Shown: piece by piece, positions 8,697 to 17,203 of the stretch | Position numbering within the stretch: position 1 is the first letter of the stretch | Layout: every line of letters begins with the position of its first letter | From: JAOPZW01 sp963803375 | Lineage (GTDB): Bacteria; Actinomycetota; Thermoleophilia; Solirubrobacterales; Solirubrobacteraceae | Assembly (NCBI GenBank): GCA_963803375.1 | Contig: CAWDMB010000007.1 | Coordinates: forward strand, 1-64,000 | Reading direction: 5' to 3' | Length of the DNA: 64,000 bases | Notes under the pieces: model-generated | Told to the model about the DNA's origin: nothing | What the model saw: only the letters and a program-made list of their open reading frames with translations | Databases searched by the model: none | Made by a program: the position numbers and the translations under genes

Positions 8697-10763
8697 ATGC
8701 TCCGCCGCCTTGCCGACCGCGCGATCCGACACCCCAGGCGCGTGGCGCTAACCGCGCTCGCGGCGTTCGTCGTCGTCGTCGCGCTCGGCGGCCCGGCCGC
8801 CGGCGCGCTCGACGCCGGCAACGACTTCGAGGATCCGGGCGCGCCGTCCGCGCAGGCGCGCGACCGGATCGAGCGCGCGACCGGGGTCGCGCCGTCCGCC
8901 TCGATCCTCGCGCTCGTCGACGCCCCGCGCGCCGCCCTCGCCGTGGAGCGCGCGCACCGCACGCTCGCCGCCGACCCCGGCGTGGCCCGGGCCACCGTCG
9001 CGGCGTCGCGGGGCGACGTCACGGTCGTGGCCGCGACGCTGCGCGCCGACGCCGACGACGGCGACGTCGTCGAGCGGCTCGACGACGCGTTCGCGGCCCG
9101 CGACGACGTGACGCTCGGCGGTCCCGCCGTCGCCAACGAGCAGATCGGCGAGCAGGCGCGAGAGGACCTCGCGCTCGCCGAGCTGCTGGCGTTCCCGCTG
9201 CTCGCGCTGATGACCGTGCTCATCTTCCGCGGGGTGGCCGCGCTGCTGCCGCTCGTGGTCGGAGCGGCCAGCGTCTTCGGCGCGTTCACGGTGCTGCGCG
9301 GCGTCAACACGGTCTTCCCGCTCTCGGTCTTCTGCCTCAACCTCGTCATCGGGGCCGGCCTCGGGCTCGCCATCGACTACAGCCTGTTCCTCGTCTCGCG
9401 CTTCCGCGAGGAGCTCGGCCGCGGCTCCGACGTCCCCGCCGCCGTGCGGACGACGATGAGCACGGCGGGGCGCACCGTCGCCTACAGCGCGGTGACGGTC
9501 GCGGCCGCCATGGCCTCGTTGCTGGTCTTCCCGCTGCGCTTCCTGCAGTCGATGGGGCTCGGCGGCGCGATCGTCGCGCTCGTCGCCGGCACGGTCGCCC
9601 TGACCGTGCTCCCCGCGCTCTTCGTGCTGCTCGGCCCGCGCCTGGGCAAGGTGCGGCCGAGGCCGGTGCGCGAGGGGCGCTGGTACCGCTTCGCCCACGC
9701 GGTAATGCGGCGCCCCGGCCTCGTCGCGCTCGCGACCGCGGCGGCGCTGCTCCTCGTCGCGCTGCCGGCGCTGCGCGCGCAGTGGACCGGGGTCGACGCC
9801 TCGATCCTGCCCACGAGCAAGAGCGCGCGCGTCGTCCAGGACCGCCTCGAGGCCGAGCTGCCCGCGCGCGACACGACCGCGTTCGTCGCGGCGATCTCCG
9901 CGCCGCGCGCCGCCTCCCCGCAGGTGCGGGCCTACGCCCGGCGGGTCGCGCGGACCCCCGGAGTGACCACGGTCGCCCGGCCCATCGCCGCCGGCGCCGG
10001 GACATGGGTCGTGGGCTTCGACGTGCGCGGCGAGTCGATCGGCGCCGTCGCGCAGAACGCGGTCCGGGACGTCCGGGCGCTGCCCGCTCCGTTCCCGGTG
10101 GCCGTCGGCGGCCAAGCGGCGCAGTTCCACGACCAGCTCGCCGCGCTCGGCCGCCGCCTGCCGCTCGCGCTCGGCCTCCTGGCGGCGACGACGCTGCTGC
10201 TGCTCTGGCTCATGACCGGCTCGGTCGTCCTGCCGCTGAAATCGCTGCTCATGAACGCGCTCTCGGTCGGCGCGGCCACCGGACTGCTCGTGCTCGTCTT
10301 CCAGGACGGGCGCCTGACCGGCCCGCTCGGCTACACGAGCCAGGGCGGGCTCGAGTCGGCCGACTTCCTCGTCCTCGCCGCGATCGCCTTCGCGCTGTCG
10401 ACCGACTACGGCGTCTTCCTCCTGACCCGCGTCAAGGAGGCCCACGACGCGGGTCTGGAGGACCGCGAGGCAGTCGCCGTCGGCCTGCAGCGCACCGGCG
10501 GGATCATCACGGCGGCGGCCGTCCTGCTCGCGATCGCGATCGGCGTCTTCGCCACGAGCAAGGTCGTCTTCCTCAAGGAGATCGGGGTCGGGACCGCGAC
10601 CGCCGTGCTCCTCGACGCCTTCGTCGTGCGAACGCTGCTGGTCCCCTCGCTCATGGCGCTGCTCGGCCGCTGGAACTGGTGGTCGCCGCCGGCGCTGCGC
10701 CGCCTGCACGAGCGCCTCGAGCGACACGGCCTCGGCGAGGCGCCCTCGCACGTGCCCGCGTAG
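8697..10763 (+). CDS. MMPL-family RND transporter
   Basis: 688 residues with two repeated halves, each a transmembrane helix, a periplasm-like loop (first about 35-170) and five further helices. The MMPL cores VIGAGLGLAIDYSLFLVSRFREEL and AAIAFALSTDYGVFLLTRVKEAHD carry the intramembrane Asp-Tyr pairs (DYSLF, DYGVF) that serve proton coupling in MmpL proteins. The family exports lipids or hydrophobic drugs. The start ATG at 8697 has no room for a ribosome site after the probable promoter, which fits a leaderless transcript. It is divergent from and likely controlled by the TetR gene. Confidence 0.9.
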   Translation: MLRRLADRAIRHPRRVALTALAAFVVVVALGGPAAGALDAGNDFEDPGAPSAQARDRIERATGVAPSASILALVDAPRAALAVERAHRTLAADPGVARATVAASRGDVTVVAATLRADADDGDVVERLDDAFAARDDVTLGGPAVANEQIGEQAREDLALAELLAFPLLALMTVLIFRGVAALLPLVVGAASVFGAFTVLRGVNTVFPLSVFCLNLVIGAGLGLAIDYSLFLVSRFREELGRGSDVPAAVRTTMSTAGRTVAYSAVTVAAAMASLLVFPLRFLQSMGLGGAIVALVAGTVALTVLPALFVLLGPRLGKVRPRPVREGRWYRFAHAVMRRPGLVALATAAALLLVALPALRAQWTGVDASILPTSKSARVVQDRLEAELPARDTTAFVAAISAPRAASPQVRAYARRVARTPGVTTVARPIAAGAGTWVVGFDVRGESIGAVAQNAVRDVRALPAPFPVAVGGQAAQFHDQLAALGRRLPLALGLLAATTLLLLWLMTGSVVLPLKSLLMNALSVGAATGLLVLVFQDGRLTGPLGYTSQGGLESADFLVLAAIAFALSTDYGVFLLTRVKEAHDAGLEDREAVAVGLQRTGGIITAAAVLLAIAIGVFATSKVVFLKEIGVGTATAVLLDAFVVRTLLVPSLMALLGRWNWWSPPALRRLHERLERHGLGEAPSHVPA

Positions 10764-10854
10764 CGCAACCGGACGAGGGACCCATGGAGCACGCGACATG
10801 TGCCGGCGCGCCGGGTGCTTGTCGCCGATGAGCAACGGAGACTTCGATGTCCAT

Positions 10855-10888
10855 CGAGGAATCCGAGGTACCGCCACGGGAATTCGAA
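10855..10888. repeat. Left attachment-site repeat (att, tRNA-Glu 3' fragment)
   Basis: Matches 21021-21054 at 32 of 34 positions, including the uninterrupted gaggtaccgccacggg. In the right copy this string is the 3' end of tRNA-Glu; here the rest of the tRNA is absent, so this is the junction left by integration. Confidence 0.9.
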
Positions 10889-10980
10889 GACCGTGCGCGC
10901 CCCGTAACCATGCGGCGGTTTGGCTCGCTAGAGCGGTTTCGGGCTCGCCTCGGCCCGTGTCGGACCGCCGGGAGCGGGGG

Positions 10981-12145
10981 TCAACTGTCGCGCAACTGTC
11001 GCGCAGCGGGCCGCTCGAGCAGCTCGTCGAGGCGCCGCGTGGCCTCCTGCTCGGTGCCCTCGACGAGGTGCCCGTAGACGTTCGCGGTCGTGCGGACGTC
11101 CGTATGACCGACGTAGCGGCTGACCTCGAACAGCGGCACGCCCGCGGCGAGCAGGAACGACGCGGCGACGTGGCGCCCCTCGTGCGGCGTCAGCGGGGCG
11201 AGCCCGGCGTCCTTCCACGCCCTCAGCGCGCGGCGGCGCAGCGTCGTGGGCTGGAACGGAACGGTCGCGGTGGAGCCCACGAGCAGGTCGCCGCCGCGCC
11301 GGGCGCTCGCCATCACGTGCTCGACGAGGATCCGGCGCAGCGCGCTCGCGATCGGAACCGTCCGGTGTCCGGCGTCGGTCTTCGTGTCCTGCTCGCCGTC
11401 CGCGTCGTCGAAGTGACGCTCGACGCGGATGACCCCGGCCTCAAGGTCAACGTCGCTGACGCGCAGGGCGCGCCTCGCCGCGCCGCAGGCCCGCGTAGAC
11501 GAACAGCGCGTAGGCGGCGCGCTCGGGCAGTTCCAGGGCCGCGAGCAGCGCCTCGGCGCGTCCGACGTCGGCGACGGGGGCACGGCGGCCTCGCTGCGCG
11601 GGCAGTTCGAGGCCCTTCGTCGGGTCGAGCGCGATCACGTCGTCGCGCAGCGCCCGGCGGCAGACGACGCGCAGCGGGTCGAGCTTGTTCAGGACGGTGG
11701 ACGCGGCGAGGCCGCGGGCGCGGAGCGTGTCGACGAGCGCTTGGACGTCGCGGCGATGCAGGTCGGTGAGCTTGCGCGCGCCGACCTGCGGGCGCAGGTA
11801 GCCGTCCGCCGCCTGGCGGTAGGAGCGGACCGTCGCGGGCCGGTACGGCTTGCCGGAGCGGTCGAGGATCCGCCCGTCGGTCATCCCGGCGAGCAGCTCG
11901 TCGAGGGCGGCGTCGACGGTCGGCGCGTTCGCGGCTGGGCGCAGCGTCCCGGCGCGGAGCGCCACTAGCGCGTCCTGGCGCCACAGCTTCGCGGCGGTCT
12001 TCGTCGCGAACGTCTTGCGCACCCGCTTGCCGGTGCGCTTGTCGAACACGTGCGCCTGGTAGGCCGGCGAGCACGAGCACGGTTCCCTCGCGCAGTCGCG
12101 GGCGTGGCGGACGTCTATGCCTGGCGTAGCCTTCGCGGTGCCCAT
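10981..12145 (-). pseudogene. int: Tyrosine-recombinase integrase, frameshifted
   Basis: The start is ATG 12145 with ribosome site ACAGGAG. The frame gives an N-terminal DNA-binding part and core-binding (SAM-like) domain (AALDELLAG.., TVRSYRQAADGYLRPQVG) and reaches YAGLRRGEA, holding the first catalytic Arg, then derails at about 11470. The continuation in another frame starts ALRVSDVDLEAG and carries the remaining active site: KTDAGHRTVP (Lys), HEGRH (His-x-x-Arg), GHTDVRTTANVY (His and the Tyr nucleophile). Two bases are missing relative to the family consensus GEA-x-ALR, inside a run of CGCGC. Joined, it is about 388 residues, a normal phage integrase. Either the element can no longer excise itself or this is an assembly error. 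Confidence 0.85.
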
Positions 12146-12224
12146 GTCGCTCCTGTCGTCGTGGGCCTGCGCCCCGGACGCTTCAACGTCGCGGGGCGCC
12201 CCTACGTGAGCGAGCATACGCCGG

Positions 12225-12440
12225 TCACGGGAGGACATGCTGGGCGTTCTCCAGGATCCACCGCTCGAGTTCGGCGACGGGGACGAGCCGCAGCCGGCCG
12301 TGGCGGACCATCCGCACGTTCGGCGCGACAAGCTCGTCGAACGTCGTCAGGCTCACGCCGAGGCTCGCGGCGGCCTCGGCGCGGTTGAGCGCGAGCCGCG
12401 GAACCGGCGCGACAAGCGGCCTATCCTTCGGCGCGCTCAT
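12225..12440 (-). CDS. Excisionase-like helix-turn-helix protein
   Basis: 71 residues: LALNRAEAAASLGVSLTTFDELVAPNVRMVRHGRLRLVPVAELERWILENA is a MerR/Xis-type winged helix (helix-turn-helix, then wing GRLRLV, then the ELERWI helix). It lies just upstream of the integrase in the same direction, the usual place for an excision directionality factor. It could instead be a regulator. Confidence 0.78.
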   Translation of the reverse strand: MSAPKDRPLVAPVPRLALNRAEAAASLGVSLTTFDELVAPNVRMVRHGRLRLVPVAELERWILENAQHVLP

Positions 12441-12512
12441 CGGTCCTCGCCAGGGTCGTCGAAGATGGCGCTACGAGGGCCAGCTTCTCCGCGTTTGGCC
12501 ATTGGCGCGCCC

Positions 12513-13673
12513 CTAAGGGGCGCCAATGCTAAACCGAGGCTGGATTCCCGCCACTTCCCGCGCCCCGAGCGCGCGGCCGACCGAGCGGTCATCCGGCTCC
12601 CGCCCGACAGCGCGAGCGATCTCGCTGCGAGCATGCTCGGCGCCGTCCGCCAGCACACCGGCGATCCGATCGGTCAGGTCATCGCGGATCGGCGCTGGCG
12701 CCCCGGTGGCCGCCAGCAGATCGCGGATCGTGCGCTCGCCCTCCTGCTCGGCGATGACCTTCGGGATCTCGAAGACGTGCGCGTTGAGCTCGACCGTGTC
12801 GGCGGCGATCGCGAACTCAAACGATCGCGGCGCCGCGCTGTGGTTGCCCTTGCCGCGCACGACGACGCGGCGCGCATCGTCGTCGGGGTCCTCGCCGAGC
12901 AGCAGACTCGAGCGCGACACGGCGTTGAACTGGTGCGAGCCGGCGAGCAGCTGACGGAAGGATTTGACGTCGCCCTTGATCGGGTGCAGCAGCCCGAGCG
13001 CGGCGATGCCGTGCTCGCCCGCGACGCGGCGCAGCGGCATCAGCGCTTCGCGGACGTTCTTGGGGTTGTAAACACCCTGGCCGGCGTCGCCGCCGGGGAC
13101 GTGATCGAGGACCTGGTCGAGCAGCACGAGCCGGATGCCCTCCTCGCGCACGGTGTGCCCGAGGTCGCCGGCGCGCTTGCCGAGATCGTCGAGGTACTCG
13201 CCGTCGTCGAGCGTGCGGACCATGCCGAGATCAGCGCCGGCCGCGTACAGCCGCGGGACCCAGATCGACTCGAAGCCGTCCTCGTCGCCGATGACCAGGG
13301 TACGCGCGGGCTGACCGCGGTAGTCGCCGTCGAGCTCGCCGCGCGTAGCGCGAGCGATGATCCACGCTGCGAGCGTGCCCTTGCCGACGCCCTCCTCGCC
13401 GACGAGGATCGACGGGACGCCGGTCGGGATGCGGCGCGCCCAAAGCCATCGCAGGGGCCGCACCCGCTCCAGGATCACGCCGCGGGTCCTCAGTCCCAGC
13501 GGCAGCGGCCCGTTGCCGTTACGCGGCAACGGCTCGTCGCTCGGTCTCGCCGGGTCGCTCGCCCAGCGGCGCTCCGCGCAGTCGCCGCACAACCGCGGGC
13601 CGGCGTCGACGAGGTAGGGAGCGACGTCGCCGGTGCGTCGGCAGTCCGCGCAGATCGCGGTGCCGGCGGTCAT
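12513..13673 (-). CDS. RecA-like AAA ATPase (RepA/AAA_25 type) with N-terminal zinc ribbon
   Basis: 386 residues starting at ATG 13673, which overlaps the upstream stop as ATGA. Residues 8-32 hold CADC and CGDC, a zinc ribbon. The ATPase core has Walker A GEEGVGKGT (92-100), the strand TLVIGDEDGFES, and Walker B IRLVLLDQVLD. The C-terminal part (IARAVGREPDDRSVGRALG) resembles a small winged helix. Such RepA/KaiC-like ATPases serve as replicative helicases or loaders in plasmids and phages, so it probably drives replication of the element. No primase is recognisable beside it. Confidence 0.78.
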   Translation of the reverse strand: MTAGTAICADCRRTGDVAPYLVDAGPRLCGDCAERRWASDPARPSDEPLPRNGNGPLPLGLRTRGVILERVRPLRWLWARRIPTGVPSILVGEEGVGKGTLAAWIIARATRGELDGDYRGQPARTLVIGDEDGFESIWVPRLYAAGADLGMVRTLDDGEYLDDLGKRAGDLGHTVREEGIRLVLLDQVLDHVPGGDAGQGVYNPKNVREALMPLRRVAGEHGIAALGLLHPIKGDVKSFRQLLAGSHQFNAVSRSSLLLGEDPDDDARRVVVRGKGNHSAAPRSFEFAIAADTVELNAHVFEIPKVIAEQEGERTIRDLLAATGAPAPIRDDLTDRIAGVLADGAEHARSEIARAVGREPDDRSVGRALGAREVAGIQPRFSIGAP

Positions 13674-13921
13674 CGCCGGCGCCTGCGGTCGTGGCAGCGG
13701 TCGCACGTGAGCGCGAGCTCGTAGGGCTTGTCTGGGCTGTGCTCAGGGCCGACGGTCGTGATGCGCCCGCAGCCGTCGCAGCGCGTCGGGCCCAGCGGCG
13801 GGGTCGGCGGGGCGGCGGGCCGCACCGCGCACTCGTCGCACAGCGCCTTCATCGCGTGCGACGGGCGCGACTCGACGTCGCGCTCGCCCTGACACATGAG
13901 GCAGTGCCCGAGCCAGCGCAT
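13670..13921 (-). CDS. Small double zinc-ribbon protein
   Basis: 83 residues beginning MRWLGHCLMCQGERD. Four CxxC pairs are visible: CLMC, CDEC, CDGC and CDRC, enough for two zinc sites. Its ATG overlaps the preceding stop by one base (TGATG), and its stop overlaps the ATPase start by ATGA, so translation is coupled to both neighbours. It may bind DNA or act as an assembly or anti-host factor; the sequence does not decide. Confidence 0.65.
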   Translation of the reverse strand: MRWLGHCLMCQGERDVESRPSHAMKALCDECAVRPAAPPTPPLGPTRCDGCGRITTVGPEHSPDKPYELALTCDRCHDRRRRR

Positions 13922-14073
13922 CACGCCGCCCGCCTGCCGTTCGAGAGGAGCGCCACCGCGACCCTCCGCCTCGCCAGGCACGCGGCGCACAGCAGCTCGC
14001 GGCCGACGAACACGATCCGGCACGCCGCGCAGCGGCGCTCATTGATGACCGGGGCCTGGCGGCGGCGGGTCAT
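13921..14073 (-). CDS. Micro-protein with one zinc-ribbon (50 residues)
   Basis: MTRRRQAPVINERRCAACRI starts at ATG 14073, overlapping the preceding stop as ATGA. Two pairs, CAAC and CAAC, 14 residues apart, are the only recognisable feature. The tail is Arg/Ala rich. The tight coupling at both ends supports it as real despite its size. Confidence 0.6.
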   Translation of the reverse strand: MTRRRQAPVINERRCAACRIVFVGRELLCAACLARRRVAVALLSNGRRAA

Positions 14074-14486
14074 CGCGGGCACCCCCGCGGGCAGAACAGC
14101 TGGCCGTGGTTCCAGAGCAGGATGCCGCCGCACCCGCGGCAGCGCTCGGTCTTCTCGAACCGCGTGCGGGCCCAGCGCCAGCCGGGCCCGGCGGGTTCGT
14201 GCGGGTCGTCGTCGGGCGAGTCGCCGCTCTTAGCGCTCGATCGAGCCGCCTGCGCTCGCGGCCGGCCGCCAGGGCCGCCCGCGCGGCGCGGCGCGAATAT
14301 CCGCGTGACGATCCGGCGCCCAGGACGCGACAGCGACCTCATGTACGCGCTGCGAGCGGGGCGCTCCCGCGGCCGCACGTCCGGCAGCAGATCGCCGAGC
14401 ACGCTCGCCTCGAGCGCGGCGAGGGTGCGCAGCGACGGCGCGGCGGCGCGTTCTTCGTCCAGTTGAGCGAGTCCCCACTCGGTCAT
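14070..14486 (-). CDS. Hypothetical protein with C-terminal zinc ribbon
   Basis: 138 residues. The N-terminus MTEWGLAQLDEERAAAPSL is acidic and helical, the middle is Arg/Gly/Pro rich and probably disordered, and the end carries CRGCGGILLWNHGQLFCPRGC, a CxxC..CxxxC zinc site. It is first in the chain of four coupled genes leading to the ATPase and follows the hairpin at 14525-14556, so its promoter should lie just upstream of 14486. Confidence 0.6.
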   Translation of the reverse strand: MTEWGLAQLDEERAAAPSLRTLAALEASVLGDLLPDVRPRERPARSAYMRSLSRPGRRIVTRIFAPRRAGGPGGRPRAQAARSSAKSGDSPDDDPHEPAGPGWRWARTRFEKTERCRGCGGILLWNHGQLFCPRGCPR

Positions 14487-14524
14487 TGGCGCTCACGGTA
14501 CGCCCGGCGCAGGACGGAAAGAAC

Positions 14525-14556
14525 GAACGCCCACCGGTGGGGATCGGCGGGCGTTC
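14525..14556 (-). terminator. Intrinsic terminator between the two leftward operons of the element
   Basis: Arms gaacgccc and gggcgttc pair perfectly (8 bp, plus an inner CCG/CGG after one mismatch). On the leftward strand the hairpin is followed by GTTCTTTCC, a T-rich tail. It would end the terminase transcript before the zinc-ribbon operon. Confidence 0.65.
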
Positions 14557-14655
14557 AAGGGCCTCGGCGAGACGCGAGGCGGTTATGACCGTGCTGCGAA
14601 GGCTACCCGACCGCGTGGACGCCAGCCCCGCCGCTCGGCGAGCAGCGCGCCGACA

Positions 14656-15267
14656 TCATTCGTCGTCGCGGGGGCCGCCGGGACGCGTCACATCAAGCGG
14701 CGGTACCTCGCGGATCTTCAAACCCCAGCCGCGTAGCTGCTCGTCGTAATCCCAGTCATCGATCTCTTGCAGGCCGATGAGCAGCCGCACTAACTCGATC
14801 TCCCAGCGGGTCGTGTTCCACCCGCCAGGCGTGGCATCGAGCGGATAGTTGGGGCCTTCCTCGAACTGCTTCCTCGGCCATGGCAGGATCCCGTCGCGCC
14901 CGGCGCCCCGGTTGATGTACGTGTAGTAGGTGCGCCACACCACCGTCCCGTTGAACAGCACGTGCGCGAGCACTGGCTGTATCGGGTCACCCCAGTCCTC
15001 GAGCGCCCAGTCGGGGCGCTGCCCCTCCCACTCGCTCGTGTAGCGCGTTTGCATCCCCCAGCCGAGCCCGAGGCGCGCGTCCGGCACGTACACCGCGCGG
15101 TAGAGGTGCGTCAGCTGCGCAAGGGCCGGCTCTTCCTCGCTGCCGGCGTTCCACAGGCTCCCCGGGAGCAGATCGATGCCCGGTTCGTTGAAGCTGCTGA
15201 CGGGGATCTGGCGCCAGTTGTCGAGTTCAACGCCCTGGCAGGCATCAAGGATCCGCGCTAGTTGCAT
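14656..15267 (-). CDS. Hypothetical protein downstream of terminase
   Basis: 203 residues from the ATG at 15267 (MQLARILDACQ); an open frame extends further up into the terminase gene and is ignored. The protein is acidic and rich in Trp and Tyr (WRTYYTYIN, GWNTTRWEIELVRLL). No family is recognised. It starts 19 bp after the terminase stop, so it is the last gene of that transcript and could have a packaging or head-related role; that is position only. Confidence 0.65.
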   Translation of the reverse strand: MQLARILDACQGVELDNWRQIPVSSFNEPGIDLLPGSLWNAGSEEEPALAQLTHLYRAVYVPDARLGLGWGMQTRYTSEWEGQRPDWALEDWGDPIQPVLAHVLFNGTVVWRTYYTYINRGAGRDGILPWPRKQFEEGPNYPLDATPGGWNTTRWEIELVRLLIGLQEIDDWDYDEQLRGWGLKIREVPPLDVTRPGGPRDDE

Positions 15268-15286
15268 CGTCCGTCCTTCCCTCGGG

Positions 15287-16948
15287 TCATGCCGCCGCCC
15301 GAAATCTAGTCTCGTACACGCTCGTCGGCTGCGCCTCGTGGCCACGGCGCTGCCACCCATCCACCGCCATCGCGAGCGCCTGGATCGGGTCGATGCGGTG
15401 AGCCGAGCGCTCCTTGTCGAGCTTCACGTTCCCGGCCGCGTCCATCGTCGCCGCCACATTCGACGCGCACCAGCGCAGCAGCGGATCGGCGCCATGGCGG
15501 AACTTGGCTTCGACGATCAGCCGGCTCATCTCCTTCACCGGCGCGCTCATCGACGCGTACCCCTGCCCGAGTTGGAACATCTCGATCCCCTCGGCCGCCA
15601 GCTCCTGCACAAGCTGGCTCGAGTTCCACTTGTCGTAAGCGATATGGCGCAGATCAAAGCGCTCGGCCGCCTCCAGGACCGCGGCCTTCACGTACGCGTA
15701 GTCGATCACCGGGCCCGGCGTCAGGATCAGGCTGCCCTGTTGCGCCCACACGCGGTACGGCACGCGGTCGCGGCGCTCACGATCGATGATCCCTTCCTCC
15801 GGCAGGAACGCCCAGCAGTACACGTCGGTGCCGTCGGCGAGCAGCGTGAATCCCGTCAGGTCCTGCGTGGCCGACAGGTCCAGCCCGCCGAACGCCACAC
15901 CCCGCTTGTCCGGCACCGGTGAGCAGCGATCCCAGCGCTGCATGTCGATGAACCGCTTCGCCTGGCCGACCCACTGGCTCAGCAGCAGCGTACGAAACCC
16001 GTTCTGCTCGGTCGGCTGGTTGCGTGCGCGCCGCGCATGCTCGCGGTAGTGGTCGATCTTCACCGTCTCCCCGAGGCTCGGGTTCGCGCGCTTCCAGACC
16101 TCCTCGTCGGCCCAGTCGGCGTCCATCGGCGCCCCGTACACCACGCCGAGGAAAACCTCGTCCTCAGCGGTCCCCTCCGCGATCTGGCGGACGAGCTCGT
16201 GCTGCTCGAAACAGACGCCCTGCTGATCCCATCCGGCCGTGGTGATCCCGAACACCAGCGGCTGCTCCCGGGCGCCCTGCGCGGATGTCAGCGCGTTCCA
16301 CGTCTCCCGGTGCTTCCACGTGAACAGCTCGTCCAAGACAGCCCCGTGGAGGTCCTGGCCGAACTGCTGCGCCGAGTCGCGCGACAGACAGCGCAGGATG
16401 CCGCCCGGATTGTCGCGCAGCTGCATCTCGAGCGCCGAGTTGTAGATCACCGTCTGATCCCACAGCTCGTCGTTGGCCTCGATCATGTGCCGCGCCGCCG
16501 AGTAGCAAATCTTCGCCTGCTCTTGGTCATAGGCGGCGAACGCGACCTCGGGCCCAGCCTCACCATCCCCGTAGGCGAGGTACAGGCCGACCGCGCCGGC
16601 GAGCATCGTCTTGCCCGACTTGCGCGGCGCCTCGACGTAGCAGCGGCGGTACAGCCGCGTCCCGTCCGCGCGCCGCCAGCCGAACAACTCACGGATCAGA
16701 CGGCTCTCCCACGCCAGCAAATAGAACGGCTGCCCCGCCCACCGGCCCTTGTAGTGGCGGAGGCTGCGCTCGATCCACCGCACGGCGCGGTTCGCAGCCT
16801 TCTCGTCGAACCAAGCGCCCGCCGGCCTCGGCGCGTCGTACGTGTCGAACAGCGGCTCGATCTCCGCCAACCTGGGACGCGTCCCCCTCCTCGGCGTCGC
16901 TACCGCCGGCCGGTGACGCTTTTGACGCTGCCCAGCCGTCCTAGCCAC
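15287..16948 (-). CDS. Phage terminase large subunit (HK97-like TerL)
   Basis: 553 residues. The ATPase half has Walker A EAPRKSGKT (106-114), YVEAPRKSGKTMLAGAV context and Walker B GAVLDELF, and coupling motif GITTAGWD. The RuvC-like nuclease half has GGLDLSATQDLTG, YDKWNSSQLVQEL and HRIDPIQALAMAV, supplying the three acidic clusters. It is full length for the family. It packages DNA into preformed heads. The missing partner genes (small subunit, portal, capsid) would have to come from elsewhere, for instance a helper phage. Confidence 0.92.
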   Translation of the reverse strand: MARTAGQRQKRHRPAVATPRRGTRPRLAEIEPLFDTYDAPRPAGAWFDEKAANRAVRWIERSLRHYKGRWAGQPFYLLAWESRLIRELFGWRRADGTRLYRRCYVEAPRKSGKTMLAGAVGLYLAYGDGEAGPEVAFAAYDQEQAKICYSAARHMIEANDELWDQTVIYNSALEMQLRDNPGGILRCLSRDSAQQFGQDLHGAVLDELFTWKHRETWNALTSAQGAREQPLVFGITTAGWDQQGVCFEQHELVRQIAEGTAEDEVFLGVVYGAPMDADWADEEVWKRANPSLGETVKIDHYREHARRARNQPTEQNGFRTLLLSQWVGQAKRFIDMQRWDRCSPVPDKRGVAFGGLDLSATQDLTGFTLLADGTDVYCWAFLPEEGIIDRERRDRVPYRVWAQQGSLILTPGPVIDYAYVKAAVLEAAERFDLRHIAYDKWNSSQLVQELAAEGIEMFQLGQGYASMSAPVKEMSRLIVEAKFRHGADPLLRWCASNVAATMDAAGNVKLDKERSAHRIDPIQALAMAVDGWQRRGHEAQPTSVYETRFRAAA

Positions 16949-17042
16949 GGAGAATCAACCTTGCAATCAACTGCGCGAGCGTTCTTAGCCAGCGGTCGGT
17001 GAGGTGAGGCGTACTTACGGTAAACCCTCCCCTTACGGTAAG

Positions 17043-17180
17043 TCAGCGGTTGTTGCCGGCCGCTGGGTTCGGGTTTGGTGCGGAGGGAACGGGCCAGGTC
17101 TTTGCCGGGTTGGCGCCCTGGGCCGGCTTGGGGCCGGCGATAGGTGTGGGGCCGGCGTTGGGTTGCTTCGGCGTTGCCAT
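17043..17180 (-). CDS. Pro/Asn/Ala-rich small protein (45 residues)
   Basis: ATG 17180 follows a good ribosome site (AGAGGT, 8 nt away) and the frame MATPKQPNAGPTPIAGPKPA... ends with TGA at 17043. One third of the residues are Pro or Asn and there is one Trp. It sits alone in the 250-bp gap between the prohead protease and terminase genes. The quality of the ribosome site and the location support a real gene; function is unknown, and a flexible structural or tether peptide is only a guess. Confidence 0.6.
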   Translation of the reverse strand: MATPKQPNAGPTPIAGPKPAQGANPAKTWPVPSAPNPNPAAGNNR

Positions 17181-17203
17181 GGTGTCTACCTCTTTCTGGT
17201 TGG

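Noticed and set aside
10981..12145. Programmed ribosomal frameshift in the integrase
   Set aside because: The junction lies in a CGCGCC tract with no slippery heptamer or evident stimulatory structure; loss of two bases or a sequencing error is simpler.
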